Below, piece after piece: positions 8,502 through 16,912 of a stretch of DNA of 64,000 bases. The stretch's first letter is position 1, and each line of letters starts with the position of its first letter. Origin of the DNA: JAJZOM01 sp046703545. Its GTDB lineage: Archaea > Thermoplasmatota > Thermoplasmata > Thermoplasmatales > Thermoplasmataceae. Position numbers and translations under genes: made by a program. The stretch is from positions 10,077 through 74,076 of the forward strand of contig JBJKSX010000003.1 in NCBI GenBank assembly GCA_046703545.1, read 5' to 3'. Below the pieces are notes generated by a model. That model did no database searches and was not told the DNA's origin. It saw only the letters and a list, made by a program, of their open reading frames with translations.

Positions 8502-9811
8502 TAAAGAAATCCGGATATGCGATTCTTGCTGCTGTTACTGCATCGGTTCTGGAGTCGATATTATTCGGATATGACTATTACATCATTTTCTCCCTGCTGC
8601 TGTTCTTCATCCTTGCATCGGACATCATAATATTCAACAAGGGTGTGGCGAACGACCTATTCAGGGTAGAAGTTGAAAGGAGAATGAAGGACCCTTATGG
8701 AAGGAAGTACCTTGCAAAAGAGGTTGAAGTGATCTTCACAAATCCCACTTCAAGGGTCATTGCATTCCACTTCTACGACACCCTTTCGGACATATTCCAC
8801 GCAGAAGGCAATTTTGACGGTGACCTGGTGCTGGCTCCGGGAGAGGTCAGGAGGCTCACCTACGAGATATCGCCATATGCTATCGGGAAATACCAGATTG
8901 GCCCGCTCATAATGTACATTCAGGACCCCATGAAGCTGTGCATAACCAGGGCTGTGGTCCCGAAGATCGACGAAATGAAGGTGGGTCCGGCATATTCAGA
9001 CATACATACCCACAGGAGCGAAAGGCTCAGCAATTTCCTCTTCACAATGGGGATGCATTACTCCAGGAAAAGCGGCCAGGGTTACGATTTCTATGGCATC
9101 AGGCAGTATGTGGAATCCGACGACTTCAGGCATATTGCCTGGAACAAGTATGGCTCCATTGACGGTGAAGACCTGTATGTCAAGCAGATGGAGGAGGAAC
9201 GTCAGATCGACGTCTACTTCATAATCGATTACAGCATTGGCGTGAACCAGGGGTCCGCTGACGGAAGGATGTATGATCACGTCATATCTGCGGTGCTAAA
9301 TGCGGCTTATTCAATAAACAAGAACAGGGATGGCGTTGGTTTCCAGGTAATTTCCAGTGAAATAGATGAATTCATCCCTGCGCAGAAGAATGCAGAGCCC
9401 ATTAAGAAACTGGAGAAGCTTGTTGCCAACCTGAGGCCGTCCGGTAATTTCAGTATCGACGATGCCTTTGACATGGTCAAGAAAAGGGTCAAAAAGAACG
9501 CCGTCATATTTGTGATAACGCCATTCTCCTTCCCTGAAAAGTTTGTAAAGGCAGGTGGGAGGAAGTTGCACACCGGCAGGCCAACTTACATGTTCATACT
9601 TGATTCCTACGATTTCGTTGAGAAGCGCGAAGATGAAATTTACAGGAAGCTCATCCTCAGCACAGAGATCAAGGAGAGGAGGTACCTGAAGACGGTAACC
9701 GGCTTCTTCAACGGAATTGGAATCAAAACCGTTGTGTCAAGGGACAAAGATCTTCTGGCACGGGTTCTGTCAGAATACAGGTATGCAAGGATGCAGAACC
9801 TGGGGAGTTGA
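8498..9811 (+). CDS. DUF58 protein with VWA-like fold
   Basis: A 437-residue protein. Two hydrophobic segments at about residues 8-24 and 28-46 form an N-terminal hairpin in the membrane, followed by a beta-rich extracytoplasmic or cytoplasmic domain (about 55-165). The hallmark DUF58 motif is at about 194-219 (GQGYDFYGIRQYVESDDFRH). The C-terminal half resembles a von Willebrand A domain; its metal site reads D-Y-S-I-G (244-248) rather than D-x-S-x-S, so it may be degenerate. The start overlaps moxR by four bases (ATGA). It is the usual MoxR partner. The precise function is not established in this family. Confidence 0.9.
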   Translation: MIKKSGYAILAAVTASVLESILFGYDYYIIFSLLLFFILASDIIIFNKGVANDLFRVEVERRMKDPYGRKYLAKEVEVIFTNPTSRVIAFHFYDTLSDIFHAEGNFDGDLVLAPGEVRRLTYEISPYAIGKYQIGPLIMYIQDPMKLCITRAVVPKIDEMKVGPAYSDIHTHRSERLSNFLFTMGMHYSRKSGQGYDFYGIRQYVESDDFRHIAWNKYGSIDGEDLYVKQMEEERQIDVYFIIDYSIGVNQGSADGRMYDHVISAVLNAAYSINKNRDGVGFQVISSEIDEFIPAQKNAEPIKKLEKLVANLRPSGNFSIDDAFDMVKKRVKKNAVIFVITPFSFPEKFVKAGGRKLHTGRPTYMFILDSYDFVEKREDEIYRKLILSTEIKERRYLKTVTGFFNGIGIKTVVSRDKDLLARVLSEYRYARMQNLGS

Positions 9812-9813
9812 AG

Positions 9814-10698
9814 ATGGTGGAAGAGGATGCCTACAAGATGATGCCGGTGAACGCGGCCATAATGCTTCCGAGCATTGTTCTGGCAGTGTATGTCGTGCCG
9901 CATCTGCTGGGGATAGTTTACACCGTGCCCTTCTTCGTGCTGGGCTTCCTTCCAATAATAAGGAGGTTTGCCCCGGACTACATAGGGAGGAACCTGTATC
10001 CGGCAGTTGCAATCTTTGTACTGCTTCTGATTCTGCTGAACCTGCTCATTGCAATCGGGACGGTCCCCCACAGCGGACTGGATTCTTTTCTGGTCATACC
10101 ACTGAACATTGAGACGGCCATCACCCTCACCATGGCACTCAGCGTTGCCTCAGTGCTGGAGGGGATTTTTTCCAGGAGCCTTGCCCGTTCCATTGGTTAC
10201 ATGACATTCTCGCTGCTTCCACTTCTGGATCAGGTCTTTGTGCTTTACCTGATGCACCAGTTTGATTACGGGTATGTCCAGGCATACTACTCTGCATACA
10301 CCCAGCAGTTGATGTCCCTTCTGGCACTTGTGGTGACAGGATCAACAAACATCTTCGGCACCAATTTTGCGCCACCCTTGTCCCGATACAGTTTTCCAAT
10401 AGATCCAGTGATGCTTGCCTCCATGATCGTATCCCTTGGGGCTATCCTCTTTTATTTCATCTTTGTGAGGGAAAGCAAGCTCAGGAGTGAGGTGTTTTCA
10501 GGTGTTGCGAGTGCCCTCATGCTTGGGGGCATACTTGGTTTCATTGTCTTCTACATGGTAAGGCTTGCAACCCCATCAGGGTACCAGCTTTTCATAGCTG
10601 CGCTCGCACTCATAATAACAGTTTTGTATGCTGGAAGATCAACGCCGGAAAGAAAGGCGAGAAAGAAGGGAAGCAAGAAGCAAAGCAATGACTGGTAA
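9814..10698 (+). CDS. Multi-pass membrane protein, last gene of MoxR-DUF58 operon
   Basis: The protein has 294 residues and about eight hydrophobic segments (for example IMLPSIVLAVYVVPHLLGIVY and AVAIFVLLLILLNLLIAIG), ending in a basic tail (RKARKKGSKKQ) that should be cytoplasmic. I chose ATG 9814 because GGGGAG lies 6 bases upstream; a TTG at 9808 overlapping the DUF58 stop is less likely. No family was recognised. It may be the membrane platform of the MoxR-DUF58 complex, in the place where bacterial loci carry other membrane proteins. The operon ends here; a new TATA-like region precedes the next gene. Confidence 0.78.
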   Translation: MVEEDAYKMMPVNAAIMLPSIVLAVYVVPHLLGIVYTVPFFVLGFLPIIRRFAPDYIGRNLYPAVAIFVLLLILLNLLIAIGTVPHSGLDSFLVIPLNIETAITLTMALSVASVLEGIFSRSLARSIGYMTFSLLPLLDQVFVLYLMHQFDYGYVQAYYSAYTQQLMSLLALVVTGSTNIFGTNFAPPLSRYSFPIDPVMLASMIVSLGAILFYFIFVRESKLRSEVFSGVASALMLGGILGFIVFYMVRLATPSGYQLFIAALALIITVLYAGRSTPERKARKKGSKKQSNDW

Positions 10699-10728
10699 GG
10701 TTATTTATCACCTTTTTATTACATAACT

Positions 10729-11994
10729 GTGACCAGCACAGAGATCCGCAACGCCCTGATAGTTACCCAGGACAAGGACAGGAGAGTCCTGAGGGGCAAC
10801 ATATACATTGAAAACGATACAATCAAGTCAGTTGGCACCCAGGAACACGGTGCTGACAGTATAATCGACGCTTCGGGGAAGATTGTTTCTCCCGGATTCA
10901 TAAACACCCACTGCCACGTAGCTATGTCACACCTCAGGGGAAAACTTGATGATATGCCTCTGGGAAAGTTCCTGGACAGGACATTCAAGCTGGATGCCGA
11001 AAGGACTGATGAAGGGATTTACAATTCAGCACTTCTCGGCATGTATGAGATGATGGATTCAGGGGTCACTTCATTCCTTGACCTATATTATGCAGAGGAC
11101 AGGATTGCGGAAGCTGCCAAGAAGGCTGGCATCAGGGCATTTCTTGCATGGAATACACTTGATGAGGACAAGACTACCCAGAAAGGAAACCCCAGCAAGA
11201 ATGCAGATGATTTTATTTCAAAGTACAAGGGCCGGGAAATGATTTCCCCTTCCATAGGCGTCCAGGGCGTCTATGTGGCTGGGGATGAGACATACCTTAA
11301 GGCCAGGGAAATAGCGGAAAAGCATGACACCATTGTGCACGGCCACCTTGCGGAGACAAGGGAAGAAGTGTACAATTTCATGAAGGGAAACAAGGGAGTC
11401 CGGCCAACGGAACACCTTGACAGCATAGGGTTCCTGAACCCCAGGTTCGTGGCCGCGCATGGAGTCTGGAACACCCTCCACGAGATTAAGCTGCTCGGGA
11501 AAAACGGCTGCAGTGTCTCATGGAACCCGGTGAGCAACACAAAGCTTGGAGTTGGTGGGATGGCGCCAGTTCCCGAATACATTTCAAACGGCGTTAATGT
11601 GGGCATTGGGTCAGACAGTGCCGGAAGCAACAACAACCAGGAGCTCCTCCAGTCAATGAAATTCGGTTCCCTCTGGGTGAAGAATGAGAGGTGGAACCCT
11701 TCAATAACCACTGCCCAGGGAATCCTCGACATGGCTACGGTCAATGGGGCGAGGGCATTGAAAAGAGATGACATAGGGAGCATTGAGGTGGGCCGGAAAG
11801 CTGACCTTGCATTCTTCAGCATGTCGTCCCCACGGCTGATCCTGACCACTCCTGAAACTGCAGTTGCGAATATTGTATATTCTGCAGACACTTCTTCAAT
11901 ATCCGACGTGATGATAAATGGCAGATTCGTCAAGAAGGACTGGATGCTTGTTGATTATAACCCGACAGAGCTTGAGGGACGGATTTTTGTCTGA
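10729..11994 (+). CDS. Amidohydrolase of the SAH/MTA/5'-deoxyadenosine deaminase family
   Basis: A 421-residue cytoplasmic TIM-barrel amidohydrolase. Metal ligands and catalytic residues fit the subtype III deaminases: NTHCH (H61, H63), HGHLAE (H204 and H206), AHGVW (H244) and GSDSAGSNNN (D296). The N- and C-terminal strands form the small beta-sandwich. Related enzymes deaminate 5'-methylthioadenosine, S-adenosylhomocysteine or 5'-deoxyadenosine in purine and SAM salvage; the exact substrate cannot be read from sequence. A GTG start at 10729, with T-rich TATA-like sequence 20-28 bases upstream, suggests a leaderless transcript. Confidence 0.85.
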   Translation: MTSTEIRNALIVTQDKDRRVLRGNIYIENDTIKSVGTQEHGADSIIDASGKIVSPGFINTHCHVAMSHLRGKLDDMPLGKFLDRTFKLDAERTDEGIYNSALLGMYEMMDSGVTSFLDLYYAEDRIAEAAKKAGIRAFLAWNTLDEDKTTQKGNPSKNADDFISKYKGREMISPSIGVQGVYVAGDETYLKAREIAEKHDTIVHGHLAETREEVYNFMKGNKGVRPTEHLDSIGFLNPRFVAAHGVWNTLHEIKLLGKNGCSVSWNPVSNTKLGVGGMAPVPEYISNGVNVGIGSDSAGSNNNQELLQSMKFGSLWVKNERWNPSITTAQGILDMATVNGARALKRDDIGSIEVGRKADLAFFSMSSPRLILTTPETAVANIVYSADTSSISDVMINGRFVKKDWMLVDYNPTELEGRIFV

Positions 11995-12031
11995 TATTTG
12001 TTTTTAAGTTATATTATGCCTCAATCATAGA

Positions 12032-12041
12032 AAATATATAA
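12032..12041 (+). promoter_or_regulatory. TATA box for aIF5A-agmatinase operon
   Basis: AAATATATAA is a strong archaeal TATA box 30-40 bases upstream of the aIF5A ATG. It leaves room for a short leader containing the GGAG at about 12057-12060. Confidence 0.65.
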
Positions 12042-12070
12042 AGCCAAAGGCAATCAGGAGATGACGTATT

Positions 12071-12460
12071 ATGAGTTGGCAAGAAGCCGAAGTCAGGGAA
12101 CTTAAGGTTGGAAGATACATGCTTGTTGATGATTCACCAAGCAAGATCATGGAAATTACAATGTCAAAACCCGGGAAACACGGCGAGGCAAAAGCGAGGA
12201 TCGTTGCCATCGGGGTATTTGATGGCCAGAAGCGCAGTATAGTGTACCCGGTGAAGCACAAGGTAAAGGTGCCTATCATAGAGAAGAAGAAAGCTCAGGT
12301 CCTCTCAAAAGCAAACAACGAAATCCAGCTGATGGATTCCGAAACCTTCGAGACATTTTTAGTGCAGGCTGAAGAAGCTGAAGCTGAACAGATTGAACCC
12401 GGAACGGAGGTAACCTATTGGGAGACAATGGGAACCAGAAAGATCATGCTTCAGAACTGA
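12071..12460 (+). CDS. Translation factor aIF5A
   Basis: The archaeal counterpart of eIF5A/EF-P, 129 residues, which relieves ribosome stalling. The hypusine/deoxyhypusine loop MSKPGKHGEAKAR is intact, with Lys36 the modified residue. The N-terminal domain is SH3-like, and the C-terminal OB-like domain ends at TMGTRKIMLQN. A strong TATA box and GGAG precede the ATG. Its 3' end contains the ribosome-binding site and start of the agmatinase gene, so the two are coupled. This is meaningful because polyamines from agmatine supply the modification of Lys36. Confidence 0.96.
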   Translation: MSWQEAEVRELKVGRYMLVDDSPSKIMEITMSKPGKHGEAKARIVAIGVFDGQKRSIVYPVKHKVKVPIIEKKKAQVLSKANNEIQLMDSETFETFLVQAEEAEAEQIEPGTEVTYWETMGTRKIMLQN

Positions 12461-13317
12461 GCCTGCTTTTTTCACACAGGAAGATCGCCGACGCCCAGGC
12501 CCCTTACGAGGAGGCCAGGTACGTTATTTTTGGAGTTCCATTTGACGGAACTTCAAGTTTCAGGAGAGGTTCAAGGCTTGCCCCCGACACAATAAGGCTT
12601 GCATACGACAACCTCGAATCCTTTGATTTCCAGTACAGAGTGAACTTTCCGGATATCCCCATCTGTGATCTTGGGGACCTCTATGTGGAAGAAGATGCCG
12701 AGGAAGTTGTCAATGACATAGAGCGTTCTGTCAGGCATATGGTCAATGACGGAAAAATCCCAATAATGCTGGGTGGAGAACACTCGCTCACCACTGGCCT
12801 CGTGAGAAATTTCCCAAACAGTACCATGATTATAATTGACGCACACTCTGATTTTCGCGACGAGTACATGGGGAACAAATTCAACCATGCATGCATCACA
12901 AGACGGTCCCTGGAGATTCTTGGACCCGGAAAAATCTTCTCAATCGGCACCAGATCAGTGTCCAGGGAAGAGTTTGAGTCTCCTGAATGGAATGATGTGA
13001 GGTTTGTAACAGCCAATGAGGTGAGAGAAAAGGGGATCTCCGAAGTGATAGGGGAGATCGAGAAGAAGGCTGGAAGCCAGATCTATTTCTCCATCGATAT
13101 GGATGGAATTGACCCTTCAGAAGCTCCCGGGGTGGGCACGCCTGAACCATATGGAATAGGTTCAGATGACGTCAGGGCACTGATCAATCATTTCGCAGAA
13201 AGGATAGTGGGATTCGACATTGTTGAAATGACACCGGTCTATGACAATGGCAACACCTCCATGCTTGCTGCAAAATTGATCCAGGATTTTATAGGAAGCC
13301 GGGAAAAAAGGGCTTGA
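12418..13317 (+). CDS. speB: Agmatinase (ureohydrolase family)
   Basis: This ureohydrolase, 299 residues, would hydrolyse agmatine to putrescine and urea, feeding polyamine synthesis. The binuclear Mn ligands are in place: GGEHS (H122), DAHSD (D141, H143, D145) and SIDMDGID (D227, D229). The start is TTG at 12418, inside aIF5A by 43 bases. It is supported by a GGAGG about 8 bases upstream, and no later start codon precedes the conserved VIFGVPFDGTSSFRRG. In some haloarchaea an agmatinase-like protein takes part in hypusine synthesis on aIF5A, so a role in that pathway is possible. Confidence 0.9.
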   Translation: MGDNGNQKDHASELSLLFSHRKIADAQAPYEEARYVIFGVPFDGTSSFRRGSRLAPDTIRLAYDNLESFDFQYRVNFPDIPICDLGDLYVEEDAEEVVNDIERSVRHMVNDGKIPIMLGGEHSLTTGLVRNFPNSTMIIIDAHSDFRDEYMGNKFNHACITRRSLEILGPGKIFSIGTRSVSREEFESPEWNDVRFVTANEVREKGISEVIGEIEKKAGSQIYFSIDMDGIDPSEAPGVGTPEPYGIGSDDVRALINHFAERIVGFDIVEMTPVYDNGNTSMLAAKLIQDFIGSREKRA

Positions 13318-13331
13318 ATGCGTGCATATGC

Positions 13332-14129
13332 CTATTTCTTTGCTGCCATGAACAGCTGCCAGACGTAGCTTTTGTCAATGGACCCGTGGAACTCCTTCTC
13401 AATCATGTCGCCAATGCATGACAGGAACCCTCTCCTGTTGGGCTCACGCATACTTATGACGTCGGAATAGGTCTGGAGTAGCTTCAGGTAGGTTTCAGAG
13501 TCATATTTTATGTTTTCGGCATAGGGCTTGTCTATGACAGTGCTAAACAGGCTCCGGAATTCACCTTTTCTCCTGAATCCCTCTGCCATTGCAGCTTGTA
13601 GGGTTGGGTGGAGGTAATCTCCTGTAGAATTGTCACTCCATTTTCTGTAGCAGGCTTGAGATGCCATCGGGAACCCGTCAGTATGCCCATCGACATGCAC
13701 AGTATCGATTATGGCAACCATCCCGTTCTGTCTCAGTGCATCGGCAATTCTACGGACTCTGGTGTCTTTGTCAAGCCAGTGGAAAGCTGTGGCTGAAACC
13801 ACCAGGTTGTACTCCTCATTTTCAAAATCCCACGTGTCAAAATCGCCCACTGAAATTTTCGTACCCTGGAAGTCAGAAAGGTTCTTTCTGGCAATACCCG
13901 CAAGGTTTTCACCAAGTTCTAACCCATGAATAAGAAGCCCCTTTCTGGCAAGAGCCTTGGTCAGTTTGCCAGTACCTGTACCAATTTCAAGAATCTTCGA
14001 TTCGGAACTGAGTTTTGCAGTTTTTATAAGATCGTCTATCAGGGCATCCGGATAAGAAGGCCTGACAGAGTTATATATTTCAGGCACAGAATCGAATACA
14101 GATTCCTTTGATTTTGAGGGGCCCCTCAT
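13332..14129 (-). CDS. Class I SAM-dependent methyltransferase
   Basis: A 265-residue cytoplasmic Rossmann-fold methyltransferase. Motif I is ILEIGTGTGKL (about residues 44-54), with a motif II acidic residue in IHGLELGENL and motif IV VVSATAFHWLDKDTRVRRI. The FDSVPEIYNSVRPSYPD N-terminus and FHWLD pattern are typical of small-molecule methyltransferases of the UbiE/TAM-like group. The substrate is unknown. It converges on agmatinase with a 14-base gap and lies downstream of L10e on the same strand. Confidence 0.82.
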   Translation of the reverse strand: MRGPSKSKESVFDSVPEIYNSVRPSYPDALIDDLIKTAKLSSESKILEIGTGTGKLTKALARKGLLIHGLELGENLAGIARKNLSDFQGTKISVGDFDTWDFENEEYNLVVSATAFHWLDKDTRVRRIADALRQNGMVAIIDTVHVDGHTDGFPMASQACYRKWSDNSTGDYLHPTLQAAMAEGFRRKGEFRSLFSTVIDKPYAENIKYDSETYLKLLQTYSDVISMREPNRRGFLSCIGDMIEKEFHGSIDKSYVWQLFMAAKK

Positions 14130-14192
14130 TTGAGTTCAAAATGCGAGTTAATGTAAAAAGAATGGCGTGTTTTTATTTGAAAAAGAATGGAT

Positions 14193-14723
14193 TTAGAGTC
14201 CCAGCCTGCCGGCCAGTTCCTTGCCCTTTGATATTTCAATTGTACACGGTGTTGGCAACTTTATTGATGCTTTATGCAGTGCATTTCTCAGTTTGATTGC
14301 CCTTTCAGGGGTTGTTCGTCCAACCATGATTATGTCTCCTGCATTGACTCTTGCAGCAGTTCCCACAGGCCTTCCAAATGCGTTCCTCATGCCTGAAGAA
14401 ATCCTATCTGCTCCAGCTCCGGTTGCCATCTTGTGCTCTCTGAGAACATGATGCGGGTAGGGCCTTATCTGAAGGAAATAGTTATCTGGGGTAGAGCCTG
14501 CAAGCATCTTCCTGTTCACCGAAATCCTGGCAGCCTCGAGAGCAATGTGCCTTATCTGGCAAGATTCCCTGGCTATTAGTTTAAGCTCAATTTTGAAGTC
14601 CCTGTGCTGATTTCCATGAACAAAGGTTGTGATCTTGGGGTACGGGACACCTCCCATAAACTCCCTTCTCGTATAAGCCGGACCTGAAATTTTAGTGTAC
14701 ATTCTTGCGGGTTTAGTTACCAT
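14193..14723 (-). CDS. rpl10e: 50S ribosomal protein L10e (uL16)
   Basis: This large-subunit protein sits near the A site and P site tRNAs. The 176-residue sequence begins MVTKPARMYTKISGPAYTRR and carries RPYPHHVLREHKMATGAGADRIS, a conserved uL16 segment, and ends GKELAGRLGL. Length is as expected. It is transcribed away from the long gene-poor region at 14724-15625, and T-rich sequence follows its stop. It stands alone here, outside the main ribosomal protein clusters, as often found in archaea. Confidence 0.96.
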   Translation of the reverse strand: MVTKPARMYTKISGPAYTRREFMGGVPYPKITTFVHGNQHRDFKIELKLIARESCQIRHIALEAARISVNRKMLAGSTPDNYFLQIRPYPHHVLREHKMATGAGADRISSGMRNAFGRPVGTAARVNAGDIIMVGRTTPERAIKLRNALHKASIKLPTPCTIEISKGKELAGRLGL

Positions 14724-15625
14724 CGGAATTCTATCCGACAGCCCGTCAGAATATAAAAACTAAGCGTTTCCATCTTAATTTGATTGGATTGCAGTCTCAT
14801 ATTCAGGTGTGATCGTGTGACCGGTGGAAATTTCTCATTGGATTTAAAACTGTATTTGATAACATCAGATATTGGATCACATTGGCCAATCTATGCCTGG
14901 ATGATGAGAAAAAAAGTTTTCATTATTGCTCTGGAAACACTCAAGGTGTTTCATCCTCAGCGATCGCCATGTGTGCCACCTCCTAAGGCAATATGAGTTC
15001 AGGCCATGCCAAGCCCCAGATCAAAACCTGCACTTTGAAGTGGGCAATGTATGGATGTGTGTCAATGGAACAGAAATTTTCAGGAAGAGAAATGGCCCAT
15101 GATTTTTCTTTATTTTTTTAAAAATTTCATTTTTTTGTTTTTTCTAAAAAGATATTATTGTCATATAGTTTGAGGACTGAATTTATCGCCTGGGTAACAT
15201 GCATTTGTTGAGGCTCCGAGAAGTGCACTATACTCAGGATCTGGCCCTGACTCAATTCTTATTTTCTGAGTAATTGCAGAGAAAAGCCAGAGTCGAGGTG
15301 ACGGTCTGATCCATCAAGAATTTGCAATATGGCGCTGGTTTCCTTGGGGACCATAAAACTTCTTTTTGCGGAACCGTGAAGGGGACCAAATCTCAAGGAG
15401 GATCTGAAAAAGGCCTCTACTGCAAGGGCCTGGAAAAGTGGAGCTTACCAAGGGCAGATGATTCTGCGTACCCTGCATGATTCCTGTTTATGTATAGCAG
15501 GGAGGCCAGTTGATGCATTTTGGCGGGAGAGGGATTTGTCTCGAAAAGGAATAATATAACTTTCTTAAATACTTACAGTAATCCGCATACCGGGAACATT
15601 ATATGAATGGTAACTATTCCCAGCC
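14724..15625. other. Gene-poor 0.9 kb region
   Basis: No intact gene is convincing here. Frames are short: a 70-codon plus frame at 14784-14996 and about 40 codons from an ATG near 14991 both look non-coding. There is an AT-rich block at about 15110-15165 with long T-runs. A minus-strand frame with one internal stop (15127-15444) may be a gene remnant and is listed separately. Two adjacent hairpins, GCAGA/TCTGC at 15454-15467 and CCCTGC/GCAGGG at 15471-15502, could belong to a structured RNA. No RNase P, SRP or tRNA signature was recognised. The promoter of the AbrB-type gene should lie at the right end. Confidence 0.6.
15127..15444 (-). pseudogene. Possible gene remnant with one in-frame stop
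   Basis: Reading the minus strand from 15444, 61 codons are open (including SSLRFGPLHGSAKRSF and MVPKETSAILQILDG), then TAA at 15259-15261, then 43 more open codons (LSIVHFSEPQQMHVTQAINS) to TGA at 15127-15129. Both parts have ordinary protein-like composition, and no clean start is present. The open stretches are short enough to arise by chance. No family was recognised. Confidence 0.25.
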
Positions 15626-15787
15626 ATGGAAAAAAGGAAACTCATAGATGTTACACACATATCTTCACGGGGGTCATCTTTCAGGATCACACTTCCAAAG
15701 AAGATCATCAGCAGGCTTAACCTCTCTGAAGATGACATAATTGCGTTCTATGAAGAGGATGGGGTCAAGCTGGACAAAATCCAGTAG
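15626..15787 (+). CDS. Small AbrB/SpoVT-type DNA-binding protein
   Basis: A 53-residue protein beginning MEKRKLIDVTHISSRGSSFR, then ITLPKKIISRLNLSEDDII and an acidic turn (FYEEDG). This matches the swapped-hairpin AbrB fold: an S-x-G-x-S-x-R-x-T-L-P-K-K core followed by the L-x-L-x-x-x-D-x-I strand. Such archaeal proteins dimerise and bind DNA as regulators or antitoxin-like factors. No toxin-like gene is adjacent: the next gene downstream, 15 bases on, is a transporter, which could be the regulated target or share its transcript. Confidence 0.8.
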   Translation: MEKRKLIDVTHISSRGSSFRITLPKKIISRLNLSEDDIIAFYEEDGVKLDKIQ

Positions 15788-15802
15788 TTTAGACATTTTT
15801 AT

Positions 15803-16909
15803 GTGGGGGTTTGCACTTCCCTTTCTGTGCTCACCAGCAAGGGAATTGATGTACCTGCGAAACTGTTCATAAGCAGCCTATTTTTCGGGACTGGGTGGTT
15901 CAGCCTCAGTTTCGTGTTCCCACTTCTTGCCCAGGATATCGGCTATTCATATGTAACCATAGGGATCCTGGGATTCATTGCAGCACTTCCCTTCCCATTT
16001 GTCGCATACATTTACACAAGGTCCGGGCACAGGATGCTCAGGTACGGCACCCTTGTTCCACTTCTGAGCCTGTCAGCGCTGTCTGTTGTTTTCTATTTCT
16101 TCTTCAGGCCTTACTTCATCCCCCTGACGGTGACGGCGAGCATTATCCAGTCACCCTGGTGGATCGCCACAGAAATATCCATTGGGAGCTTCAGTGGGCA
16201 GAAGAATGCAGAAAAATACTCCGCCGGTTGGGGAATTCCCAACGCAATTGCGCCAATCTTCATGGGAATCATCCTGGAATACACAGGATATAAGCTGGTT
16301 TTTGTCATTTCCATGGCCGCATTCATTGTTGCTGCTGTGTTCTCACCAAAACCTGGTGTATTCAAGGAGACTTCTGGAAAGGCATCGGTCCAGACTCCCT
16401 ACATGCTATCCCTTTTCTTCGCTGGCCTTTTTTCAGGTTTTATCTATTTCGTGATGGAACCTGTGCTGAAGGCCAATCATTTCAGCTACGTCACAATTGG
16501 GGGAATGGCTTCTCTGTATGGGCTTGTGGCAGCCATTGGATACATACTTCTGAATTATGCAAAGGACCACAGAATTTCAACATACAGCGCACTCTCCGGC
16601 ATTCTGGTCTTCCCAACCGCGTTCATAGGCCTCTCCATAAACCTCTATACGGTTATTTTCGCAGTGGTACTTGCCGGGTTCGGAGTGTCAATAAGCATGT
16701 CAAAAGTCCTTGCCTACATTACGGATTCATCGGACATAAAGAAAGGAGTGTTTCTCTACGAGGCCTTTTTTGGGACTGGATTTATGTGTGGCTCACTGGC
16801 ACAGGATGTGCTTTTCCAGTTTTACGGAAGGATAACGATCTTCCTACTGTTCCTTCTGCCCCTGATCTATGGAATATGGGTTCTCTTTGTGAAGGAACAT
16901 CCAACGTAA
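15803..16909 (+). CDS. MFS-type transporter
   Basis: About 368 residues with 11-12 hydrophobic helices over the whole length, and a short basic loop after helix 2 (YTRSGHRMLRYG) in the place of the MFS signature loop. The two halves are similar in layout, as in the major facilitator superfamily. Substrate cannot be inferred. The start is uncertain: GTG at 15803 gives 18 residues before the conserved FISSLFFGTGWFSLSFVFP, and GTG at 15827 is equally possible. It follows the AbrB-type gene by 15 bases and converges on the next gene with a 3-base gap. Confidence 0.78.
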   Translation: MGVCTSLSVLTSKGIDVPAKLFISSLFFGTGWFSLSFVFPLLAQDIGYSYVTIGILGFIAALPFPFVAYIYTRSGHRMLRYGTLVPLLSLSALSVVFYFFFRPYFIPLTVTASIIQSPWWIATEISIGSFSGQKNAEKYSAGWGIPNAIAPIFMGIILEYTGYKLVFVISMAAFIVAAVFSPKPGVFKETSGKASVQTPYMLSLFFAGLFSGFIYFVMEPVLKANHFSYVTIGGMASLYGLVAAIGYILLNYAKDHRISTYSALSGILVFPTAFIGLSINLYTVIFAVVLAGFGVSISMSKVLAYITDSSDIKKGVFLYEAFFGTGFMCGSLAQDVLFQFYGRITIFLLFLLPLIYGIWVLFVKEHPT

Positions 16910-16912
16910 ATG

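Noticed and set aside
14784..14996. 70-codon plus-strand frame in the gene-poor region
   Set aside because: No ribosome site or TATA spacing, and the translated sequence shows no protein-like pattern or motif.
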